From an uncultured Bdellovibrio sp. (GTDB taxonomy: Bacteria > Bdellovibrionota > Bdellovibrionia > Bdellovibrionales > Bdellovibrionaceae), in contig CAMLRE010000182.1 of NCBI GenBank assembly GCA_946482355.1, positions 1 through 5,296 of the forward strand: a stretch of DNA of 5,296 bases. The letters are read 5' to 3'. The position numbers and the translations under genes were made by a program. Shown here in pieces: positions 1-5,296 of the stretch (the first letter of the stretch is position 1; the number at the start of each line of letters is the position of its first letter). The notes under the pieces were generated by a model. That model saw only the letters and a program-made list of their open reading frames with translations. It had not been told where the DNA came from and searched no databases.

Positions 1-846
1 AGCACTTATGCCTTTATCGTGCATTTGCTGCCGTGGTGGTTTAATACGCTGTTTGCTAAGTTCTTAGCTTGGTTGTGGGTTGATGTTTTAAAGCTGCGAA
101 CAAAAGTTGTTTATAACAATATCGATATCGCATTTCCAGGTACTCCTCTTGAGACAAAAAAGCAGTGGATGAAAAAAAGTATTTTCGTTCTCGCTAGAAA
201 TTTTGTCGATGTGGCCCGTATTCCTTATTTAAAAGATGAGTGGATTAATAAAAATGTTATTTTTCACGGTCTGGAAAATGTGCCCCAGAATCAGGGCTTT
301 TTTGTCTTAACATTGCATTTGGGCGGCGGTGATTTATCAGCGGCTATCCTTAGTCATAAGGTGGCTCCGCTAAGTTTAATTTCAAAAAGATTTAGCAGTG
401 AATTTGCGGATGAGTTTTGGTTTTCACTGCGTACACAATCAAAAACCGAATTTATCGATGCCCACGGAAAAAATAATGCCTTTGAAATTTTAAAAGCGCT
501 TCGTTTAAAACGCGGGGTCGTTTTTGTTCTCGATCAGTTTATGGGTAAACCTTATGGTATCGAAACTGAGTTCTTCGGTAAAAAAACCGGCACCGCCTAT
601 GGTCTAGCTTTATTCGCGCAAAAAACTAAGGCTCCGGTAGTACCTGTTTATACTTATTGGGACGAGAATAATAAGCTGCATATAGGTATTGATCCTGCAG
701 TTAAAATTGACGATGTGCAGACAGACGATAAACTAGAAGCTCAACGAATTATTACGAATCGTTTTAACGCAGCCTTAGAAAGCATTATCAAACGTTGGCC
801 CGCACAGTGGATGTGGGTACACCGTCGCTGGAAGGATTTCGAATGA
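1..846 (+). CDS. Lipid A late acyltransferase, LpxL/HtrB family (5' end cut by window edge)
   Basis: Probable inner-membrane acyltransferase that adds a secondary acyl chain to lipid A (lysophospholipid acyltransferase superfamily). Numbering from the GTG at 19: the catalytic HX4D motif is H100-LGGG-D105; the second conserved block holds D172-Q173 and F185-F186-G187, followed by a GTAYGLALFAQKTKAPVVPV stretch typical of the family; the C-terminal signature WMWVHRRWK lies at 264-272. The N-terminus is hydrophobic and aromatic, as expected for a membrane anchor. The GTG at 19 could serve as a start, but the frame stays open to base 1 (reading STYAFI before it) with no ribosome binding site visible. 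Family members are usually about 290-310 residues, so I treat the gene as slightly truncated by the window. Its TGA overlaps the ATG of the next gene (ATGA), implying translational coupling. LpxL, LpxM or LpxP specificity cannot be told apart here, so no symbol is given. Family assignment is firm. Confidence 0.93.
   Translation, partial: STYAFIVHLLPWWFNTLFAKFLAWLWVDVLKLRTKVVYNNIDIAFPGTPLETKKQWMKKSIFVLARNFVDVARIPYLKDEWINKNVIFHGLENVPQNQGFFVLTLHLGGGDLSAAILSHKVAPLSLISKRFSSEFADEFWFSLRTQSKTEFIDAHGKNNAFEILKALRLKRGVVFVLDQFMGKPYGIETEFFGKKTGTAYGLALFAQKTKAPVVPVYTYWDENNKLHIGIDPAVKIDDVQTDDKLEAQRIITNRFNAALESIIKRWPAQWMWVHRRWKDFE
830..836 (+). promoter_or_regulatory. Shine-Dalgarno site for the DUF3108 lipoprotein gene
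   Basis: GGAAGGA lies inside the last codons of the acyltransferase gene and ends 6 bases before the ATG at 843. It is the strongest ribosome binding site in the left operon. It decides the start of the downstream gene: the same frame is open further upstream (to about 795), but the only start with such a site, and with an ATGA overlap, is 843. Confidence 0.75.
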
Positions 847-1991
847 AAAAGAAACAAAATATAAGCGCCATCCCTGCGTTGCTTCGTCCTCGACGTGCTT
901 GCAGCACGCCTTCGGCCTTGCGCCTTGGGCTGACACTTATCTTTTGTTTTTTGTTGGGTGCGTGTTCGAGCAGTTTTTTAAAGTACGATAAAGAAGATAA
1001 GTTTTTTAAAAACGAAGAATTTGAGCGTGAAGTTAAAATTCAGGAAGAGGCTGTTAAAGAAGAGCCTGCTAAGGCTGAAGCTACAAAAGCTGAAGTTAAA
1101 GTTGACGAAAAAACTTCGGCGGTGAGTGCTACGGCTTCTGTTAAAGAAGTTAAAAAAACAGCTGTAAAAAAAGAAGCGCCAAAAGCTAAAGCTAAAAAAG
1201 CCGAGACAAAAACGGCTGCAAAATCTACGAAGCGTCAGCCTGAAATTGAAGACAATGACGGCTTTGAAGGAGCCTCTCGTCGTCCGATGGTTGATCCGTT
1301 TAGAGTCGGTGAAAAAGTTGTTCATGAAGTTAGTTATTTTTCAGCCAAAGCTGGAACCTTAGCAATGCAGGTAAAACCTTTTGCGCAAGTGAATAACCGT
1401 AAAAGCTATAATTTCTCTGTGGGCTTAGAATCAAGCCGTATTTTTTCTAGCTTTTATTCAGTTGATGATACGGTAAATACATTTTTAGATTATGAATCAC
1501 TGGTGCCACACGTTTTAAAGATCAATATTAAAGAAACAGGCAAACTTAAACAGGCGCAGTCTTACTTTAATAACGACACCTTAACGGCCAGCTACTGGGA
1601 AAAACAGTACACTGAAAAAAGCGGTGAAGAAGAAAAAAAATACTCTTGGGATATTTTACCGTTTTCGCAAAATGCGTTTAGCGGTATTTTCTATATGCGC
1701 GTTTTCAACTGGAAAGAAGGTAAACAAATTTCTTTCCGTGTGGCTGAAGATAAAAAAAATATCGTATTTACGGGAACGGCTGTAGCTAAAGAAAAGCTAT
1801 CAACTGAAGCCGGTGATTTTAATGCGATTAAAATTAAAGCCAGCATTGTATCACGCGGAGCTTTATCGCAAACGGGCGATATCTTTATCTGGCTTTCTGA
1901 CGATGATCGTAAATATATTTTAAGAATCGAAGCTAAAATCAAAATCGGCACTTTAGTGTCGGAAGTGATCGAGATCGAACCAGGGTCATAA
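843..1991 (+). CDS. Predicted outer-membrane lipoprotein with Lys/Glu/Ala-rich tether and DUF3108 domain
   Basis: A 382-residue lipoprotein of unknown function. Residues 30-40 form a hydrophobic segment ending in the lipobox LGA-C41. The +2 residue is Ser rather than Asp, which by the E. coli Lol rule favours the outer membrane. Residues about 58-135 are a low-complexity Lys/Glu/Ala/Val region that looks like an extended or coiled periplasmic tether. Residues about 153-380 match the DUF3108 pattern: an opening GEKVVHEVSYFSAKAGTLAM, a central block with FSGIFYMR (279-286), and a closing block with IWLSDDDRKYILRIEAKIKIGTL (349-371, quoted in part as IWLSDDDRKY). ATG 843 is chosen because of its Shine-Dalgarno site and the ATGA overlap with the acyltransferase gene. 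The oddity is the n-region: Cys41 is about 20 residues later than in a normal lipoprotein, because of a G+C-rich block (separate entry). A TTG at 918 could start a shorter form, but no ribosome binding site precedes it. The next gene begins 2 bases after the stop. An envelope or LPS role is inferred from neighbours only. Confidence 0.88.
   Translation: MKKKQNISAIPALLRPRRACSTPSALRLGLTLIFCFLLGACSSSFLKYDKEDKFFKNEEFEREVKIQEEAVKEEPAKAEATKAEVKVDEKTSAVSATASVKEVKKTAVKKEAPKAKAKKAETKTAAKSTKRQPEIEDNDGFEGASRRPMVDPFRVGEKVVHEVSYFSAKAGTLAMQVKPFAQVNNRKSYNFSVGLESSRIFSSFYSVDDTVNTFLDYESLVPHVLKINIKETGKLKQAQSYFNNDTLTASYWEKQYTEKSGEEEKKYSWDILPFSQNAFSGIFYMRVFNWKEGKQISFRVAEDKKNIVFTGTAVAKEKLSTEAGDFNAIKIKASIVSRGALSQTGDIFIWLSDDDRKYILRIEAKIKIGTLVSEVIEIEPGS
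861..931. repeat. Candidate small inserted repeat element within the signal-peptide coding region
   Basis: A block with abrupt composition change: bases 871-930 hold 40 G/C out of 60, while flanking sequence is clearly AT-rich. It encodes residues about 7-29 of the lipoprotein (ISAIPALLRPRRACSTPSALRLG, here shown as two parts: ISAIPALLRPRR and ACSTPSALRLG). Internally it has a 5-bp hairpin (CGTGC 894-898, loop TTGCA, GCACG 904-908) and three GCCTT units at 7-base spacing (908, 915, 922). Deleting 861-929 in frame leaves MKKKQN followed by LTLIFCFLLGAC, an ordinary 17-residue signal peptide plus Cys. This is the pattern expected of an in-frame palindromic or dispersed repeat. Only one copy is in this window, so repeat status is inferred, and the exact edges are uncertain by several bases. 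Confidence 0.45.
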
Positions 1992-1993
1992 TC

Positions 1994-3037
1994 ATGTCTT
2001 ATCATGTGGTCGTGCAGACGGCCTTTATCGGTGATGTGTTTTTATCTATTCCTTTTTTAAAAAGGCTTAAAGCACTTTACCCGAATGACAAAGTGATCTT
2101 TGTTGCTAAAAAAGGCGTTGCTGATTATTTGTTAAAACTGAACATCATTGATGAACTGATCACCGTAAACAAAGGTGATAAAACCTCTTACAATGACGCC
2201 GTAAAAAAGATTAACTCTCATTCGGTTGAAAATGTTTTCTGTTTACACAGATCACTTCGTTCAGCGCTTTTTACCTGGAAAATTAAAGCTAAAAAGAAAT
2301 TCGGTTTCTCGCAGGGTCTTAATTTTTTATTCTTCAGTGAAAGTGTAAAGTATTTAAAAACTTTACCTGATGCGATTCGCCAGATGGCCTTGTTAGCTCC
2401 TGTTGACCCAATGACGGCTCAGAAAATAAACGAACAGGATTGGAGCTATTTAAATTTTTCTGATAACGAAGGAAAGTTTAAGCCTATTCCTGAGTTTTTT
2501 TCGATGCACGTGCCAACCCATGCTTTTAATACGCATAAAAAAATAGCCCTGTTTCCCGGGTCTGTTTGGGAAACTAAAAAATGGCCCGTAAACTATTATT
2601 CAGAATTAACTGAAAAGTTATTGCATGAAGGTTATCAGGTTTATCTTATGGGTGGCCCTGACGAAGCTTCATTATGCCAAGAGATTCAAAGTAAAAATCC
2701 AAAAGCAGAAATGCTGGCGGGTAAAATGAAGCTTGTTGATTCGATCGATTTTTTAAAATCCTGTGATTTAATTATCGGAAACGATTCGTCACCGTCACAT
2801 TTAGGGGCCAGCGTGGGAACGCCAGTGATTGCGATCTTTGGGCCAACGACATTAAACCTAGGTTTCAGACCCTGGGAAGATAAAAGTATCGTTATAGAAA
2901 ACCGCAGTCTTGAGTGCAGGCCCTGTGGCTTGCATGGTCATATGAAATGTCCACTGGGACATCATAAGTGTATGAAAGAAATTATGCCGGATCATGTGTT
3001 TCATTCGGCTAAAAAAGTTTTAAAGGCCCAAGTATGA
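1994..3037 (+). CDS. Glycosyltransferase family 9, LPS heptosyltransferase type (WaaF/WaaC-like)
   Basis: A 347-residue cytoplasmic or membrane-associated GT-B enzyme, likely transferring heptose from ADP-heptose to the LPS inner core. Visible GT9 landmarks are the N-terminal QTAFIGDVFLSIPFLKRLK with G13-D14 (the Asp corresponds to the catalytic residue of WaaC/WaaF); the nucleotide-sugar loop FPGSVWETKKWP at 187-198; the C-domain motif NDSSPSH at 263-269 followed by LGASVGTPVIAIFGPT (to 285). After this comes a Cys/His cluster (C308, C311, C319, C326, with H314, H316, H323, H324) also seen in many GT9 proteins from delta-type proteobacteria. Length is normal for the family. The start 2 bases after the preceding stop has an AGGG (1982-1985) 8 bases upstream. 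The stop overlaps the next ATG (ATGA). Position next to a lipid A acyltransferase supports an LPS role; the exact acceptor sugar (heptosyltransferase I, II or another GT9 activity) cannot be read from sequence. Confidence 0.9.
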   Translation: MSYHVVVQTAFIGDVFLSIPFLKRLKALYPNDKVIFVAKKGVADYLLKLNIIDELITVNKGDKTSYNDAVKKINSHSVENVFCLHRSLRSALFTWKIKAKKKFGFSQGLNFLFFSESVKYLKTLPDAIRQMALLAPVDPMTAQKINEQDWSYLNFSDNEGKFKPIPEFFSMHVPTHAFNTHKKIALFPGSVWETKKWPVNYYSELTEKLLHEGYQVYLMGGPDEASLCQEIQSKNPKAEMLAGKMKLVDSIDFLKSCDLIIGNDSSPSHLGASVGTPVIAIFGPTTLNLGFRPWEDKSIVIENRSLECRPCGLHGHMKCPLGHHKCMKEIMPDHVFHSAKKVLKAQV

Positions 3038-3366
3038 AGATTTTTATAGCCTTACTGTTATTAACAACGACTTTAATCTGTCAGGCCGAAAAACCGGTAT
3101 CGGCACCGACGACAACTCAGGAAGAAGATATTGTTAAATGCGCAAAAGACTCTGACTGTGTGATCGTGCCGTATAAGCACTGCTGTGGTTCGACAAAAAA
3201 GGCTATTAATAAGAAATTTTTAGATCTTTATAACAAAACACCCCAATGGCAAAAATTTGATAATCAGAATCTCTGCGCTGTGATGGGGGCTTGTGTTTCG
3301 GATGAAAAGGTTAAAGAAGCGAAGTGCGGTGTCGGACAATGCTATCTTCGCTATCCTGAAAAATAA
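3034..3366 (+). CDS. Small exported protein with eight cysteines, function unknown
   Basis: A 110-residue protein I cannot name. It begins with a clear Sec signal peptide: K2, hydrophobic core IFIALLLLTTTLI, and a probable signal peptidase I site after A18 (CQA-EK). C16 is preceded by T-L-I, which does not fit a lipobox, so it is probably not a lipoprotein. The mature part has eight cysteines (C36, C42, C50, C51, C81, C87, C98, C103), an even number suited to four disulfides. They fall in two clusters: KCAKDSDCVIVPYKHCCG (35-52) and a C-terminal CAVMGAC/KCGVGQC half. The C..D.DC.....CC followed by an AxNK stretch resembles small uncharacterised secreted proteins I have seen in proteobacteria, but I cannot tie it to a named family. 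ATG 3034 overlaps the GT9 stop, and AAAGG (3022-3026) lies 7 bases upstream. It is the last gene of the plus-strand operon, its stop lying 1 base from the convergent regulator gene. Confidence 0.85.
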   Translation: MKIFIALLLLTTTLICQAEKPVSAPTTTQEEDIVKCAKDSDCVIVPYKHCCGSTKKAINKKFLDLYNKTPQWQKFDNQNLCAVMGACVSDEKVKEAKCGVGQCYLRYPEK

Positions 3367-3367
3367 T

Positions 3368-4792
3368 TTAAGAAAAATCTTTAACGTTAATATTGTACTT
3401 ACGAATTTTGCGTAACAGCGTATTCTTTGGAATATTGGCCTGAGCGACTGTCTGGTTGATCTTACCTTTATTCGCTTTTAGCGCACTGATAATAAAATCT
3501 TTTTCAGCCTGCTCTTTGAATAATTCAAAATCTAAAGCACCGCCTGCAGCTGGAGCTTCTGTTTTAACTCCACCGGCTACAGTTGCAGCTGCGGCAGGTT
3601 TTGCTCCGGCAGCGTTACGGATATTTTCCGGTAAGCTTGCCGTTGTCATTACTTGGCTAGATTCAACGATAAACGCGCGCTCAATCACGTTTTCTAATTC
3701 ACGGATGTTGCCCGGCCAACGGTAAGTTTTCATTAAATCTAAAACATCCGGCGCGATGCTGTGAATTTGTTTAGCGTGTGATTTAGAAAATTTCTCTAAA
3801 AAGTTTAAGGCTAATTCTGGAATATCATCAGAACGCTCGCGTAATGGTGGTAAGAAGATCGGCATCACATTTAAACGATAGAATAAATCTTCACGGAATT
3901 CTTGGTCTTCCATCATTTTTTCTAAATTGCGGTTAGTAGCCGCGATAATGCGCGCGTTGGTTTTTACTTCGCGGTTTGAACCCACCGGAGTGAATTTCTT
4001 TTCCTGAAGAGCACGAAGTAATTTCACCTGCATTTCAGGTTTTAGTTCAGCGATCTCGTCTAAGAAAAGGGTACCGTTATTTGCTAACTGGAATTTACCG
4101 ATTTTACGTTCGATAGCGCCTGTGAAAGCGCCTTTTTCGTGACCGAATAATTCAGATTCCATTAAATGTTCAGGAATCGCTCCGCAGTTAATCGCCACAA
4201 AAGCACCTGATTTACGGGGAGAGTTGAAGTGAATAGCTTTTGCTACTAACTCTTTACCAGTTCCGTTTTCTCCACGAATAAGAACTGTCGTATCAACTTT
4301 GCAAAGTTTGTAGATTAAGTTGAACACTTCTTTCATTTTAGTGTTTTGGCCAACGATTTCACTTTCGATATCGTCGTCAAAAATCGGATTTGAAGCCGAT
4401 AATTCAGTGATCATGTCATGCGCTTCGATGGATTTACGAACGATAGCCGTTAATTTTTCAGGGCTCACTGGTTTTTCGACGTAGTCGTAAGCGCCATCTT
4501 TAATGGCCACAACGGCATCGTTTAAGTTTGAATGCGCTGTCATGATCACCACGAAAGTGCGTGGGTCGTGTTCTTTGATTTGGCGTAAAGCCTCAAGGCC
4601 ATCAACCTCTGGCATTCTTACGTCCATTAAAATTAAATCCCAGAATTCTTTTTTAGCTAAATCAATGGCTTCGCGGCCGTTAGACGCTTCAGTGATATTA
4701 AAAGTCACATCAGGAATAGAGTTTTGCAAAATACTCGCAACTGATTTGCGTAGTTCTTGTTCATCATCAACGATAAGTGTATTCAGTTTCAT
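3368..4792 (-). CDS. NtrC-family sigma54-dependent response regulator
   Basis: A complete 474-residue transcription activator of sigma54 promoters. The receiver domain (1-120) has the acidic pair D9/D10, phospho-acceptor D57, T85 and K107. The AAA+ domain (about 146-385) has Walker A GENGTGKE at 174-181, an intact GAFTGA sigma54-contact loop at 221-226, Walker B LFLDE ending at E246, arginine-finger region REDLFYRL at 300-307 and sensor II around WPGNIRELE at 359-367. An Ala/Gly/Pro-rich linker (393-418) joins it to a Fis-type helix-turn-helix (about 424-466, ending TLLRKIRKY). All catalytic motifs are present, so it should be phosphorylated, hydrolyse ATP and open sigma54 complexes. It lies 23 bases downstream of the histidine kinase gene on the same strand, so that kinase is the likely partner. 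The start ATG directly precedes the receiver and has an AAGGA site. Target genes are not shown by the sequence. Confidence 0.96.
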   Translation of the reverse strand: MKLNTLIVDDEQELRKSVASILQNSIPDVTFNITEASNGREAIDLAKKEFWDLILMDVRMPEVDGLEALRQIKEHDPRTFVVIMTAHSNLNDAVVAIKDGAYDYVEKPVSPEKLTAIVRKSIEAHDMITELSASNPIFDDDIESEIVGQNTKMKEVFNLIYKLCKVDTTVLIRGENGTGKELVAKAIHFNSPRKSGAFVAINCGAIPEHLMESELFGHEKGAFTGAIERKIGKFQLANNGTLFLDEIAELKPEMQVKLLRALQEKKFTPVGSNREVKTNARIIAATNRNLEKMMEDQEFREDLFYRLNVMPIFLPPLRERSDDIPELALNFLEKFSKSHAKQIHSIAPDVLDLMKTYRWPGNIRELENVIERAFIVESSQVMTTASLPENIRNAAGAKPAAAATVAGGVKTEAPAAGGALDFELFKEQAEKDFIISALKANKGKINQTVAQANIPKNTLLRKIRKYNINVKDFS

Positions 4793-4797
4793 AACAT

Positions 4798-4802
4798 TCC
4801 TT
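4798..4802 (-). promoter_or_regulatory. Shine-Dalgarno site of the response regulator gene
   Basis: AAGGA on the minus strand, 5 bases before the ATG whose first base is at 4792. It lies in the 23-base gap after the kinase stop and confirms the regulator start. The gap is too short and too AT-rich for a promoter or terminator of its own, so the two genes are probably co-transcribed. Confidence 0.65.
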
Positions 4803-4815
4803 TTATCAATAAAAA

Positions 4816-5296
4816 TTATAGTACCGGATCAATCGGCAGTCGAACATAAAACGTCGTTCCTTTGCCCACTTCTGAGTTTAACGTAATATTTCCGCCGTGC
4901 AGTTCGATAAAGTATTTAACCAGGTATAAGCCAAGGCCGGTTCCCTTAGTTTTCTGATCCTGATTTTTACCGCGCACAAACTTTTTCCAGATATGTAATT
5001 GGTCTTCGGCCGCGATCCCTTCGCCGGTATCCTGAATTTCAATCAGAATTTCGGTGTCAGTTTCTTTCGTGCGGATAAAAACCTGGCCGTTGGCTGGCGT
5101 GTACTTGATCGCATTTTCAACAAGATTTAAAAACACTTCGGTCATAAGTGTTACGTCAAACTCGATCAAAAACATTGGTTCTAATGTCAGATCAATATTT
5201 ACGTTCTTAGTTTTTGCCACAGGCTTAAGACGTTCAACAACGTTTTCGATCACTTCGTTTAAATCAGCCACTTCTTTTAAAATTTGAAAATCACGG
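4816..5296 (-). CDS. Sensor histidine kinase, C-terminal part (5' end cut by window edge)
   Basis: The ATP-binding end of a histidine kinase, partner candidate for the adjacent NtrC-type regulator. The HATPase_c domain is complete. Numbering from the GTG at 5271: N-box VFLNLVENAIKYTP with N53, G1 box DTGEGI at 81-86, G2 box GTGLGLYLVKYF starting at 110, then SEVGKGTTFYVRLP near the end. The GTG at 5271 is not a believable start: the frame is open to the window edge (reading RDFQILKE before it), and the preceding residues continue the helix that links the dimerisation domain to the ATPase. The phospho-accepting His, the dimerisation helices and any sensor or membrane domains therefore lie beyond base 5296, and nothing can be said about the signal sensed. 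The stop is 23 bases before the regulator ATG. Confidence 0.93.
   Translation of the reverse strand, partial: RDFQILKEVADLNEVIENVVERLKPVAKTKNVNIDLTLEPMFLIEFDVTLMTEVFLNLVENAIKYTPANGQVFIRTKETDTEILIEIQDTGEGIAAEDQLHIWKKFVRGKNQDQKTKGTGLGLYLVKYFIELHGGNITLNSEVGKGTTFYVRLPIDPVL

Noticed and set aside
795..842. Upstream in-frame extension of the lipoprotein gene to 795
   Set aside because: Would put 16 non-hydrophobic residues before an already long n-region; ATG 843 has the GGAAGGA site and an ATGA overlap.
978..1325. 115-codon minus-strand open frame opposite the lipoprotein tether
   Set aside because: Its Phe/Arg/Ser-rich translation is simply the antisense of Lys/Glu/Ala codons; no start context or family resemblance.
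1152..1759. Homopolymer A tracts (A7 at 1152 and 1166, A8 at 1633 and 1752) in the lipoprotein gene as phase-variable or frameshift sites
   Set aside because: All read as in-frame Lys-rich codons, such tracts are common in AT-rich genes, and no alternative-frame continuation of interest follows them.
1691..2005. 104-codon minus-strand open frame opposite the DUF3108 3' end
   Set aside because: Antisense shadow of a well-supported domain; no ribosome binding site or recognisable motif.
3370..3381. AAGA-AAAA-TCTT inverted repeat at the convergent junction, a possible terminator
   Set aside because: Only a 4-bp, AT-dominated stem lying inside the regulator coding sequence; far too weak for an intrinsic terminator.
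3456..3725. 89-codon plus-strand open frame opposite the regulator C-terminus
   Set aside because: Ala/Pro-rich translation mirrors the Ala-rich linker on the other strand; shadow frame.
4503..5287. Plus-strand open frames (4503-4886 and 5054-5287) opposite the receiver and kinase domains
   Set aside because: Both lie antisense to strongly conserved two-component domains, with no family features of their own.

Overview
The window comes from an AT-leaning Gram-negative (diderm) bacterium. This follows from a lipid A late acyltransferase, an outer-membrane-type lipoprotein and a heptosyltransferase-family enzyme sitting side by side. The protein style, the tight ATGA-coupled gene order and a sigma54-type two-component system fit a predatory or deltaproteobacterial-type lineage such as Bdellovibrionota. 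That assignment is an impression from the sequences, not a demonstrated one.

Left part (1-3366, plus strand): four genes packed head to tail with ATGA overlaps or a 2-base gap, so very probably one transcript. In order they are (1) an LpxL/HtrB-type lipid A acyltransferase cut by the left edge; (2) a lipoprotein with a Lys/Glu/Ala-rich tether and a C-terminal DUF3108 domain; (3) a GT9 (WaaF/WaaC-type) glycosyltransferase; (4) a small exported protein with eight cysteines. The two enzymes act on lipid A and LPS core. The coupling suggests that the lipoprotein and the Cys-rich protein also work in the envelope, but their functions are unknown.

Right part (3368-5296, minus strand): a two-component pair read toward the left part. 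A sensor histidine kinase cut by the right edge (only the ATPase half and a short upstream stretch remain) is followed, 23 bases later, by a complete NtrC-family sigma54-dependent response regulator. The regulator converges on the envelope operon with a single base between the two stop codons.

The most unusual sequence is a block of about 70 bases (about 861-931). It is roughly two-thirds G+C and lies inside the signal-peptide coding part of the DUF3108 lipoprotein gene. It carries a small hairpin and a 7-base-period GCCTT repeat. Removing it in frame leaves an ordinary lipoprotein signal peptide, so it looks like a small repeat element inserted in frame. No RNA genes, CRISPR arrays, insertion sequences or convincing terminators were seen. 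There is no non-coding stretch longer than 23 bases, and promoters for both operons must lie outside the window or inside coding sequence.
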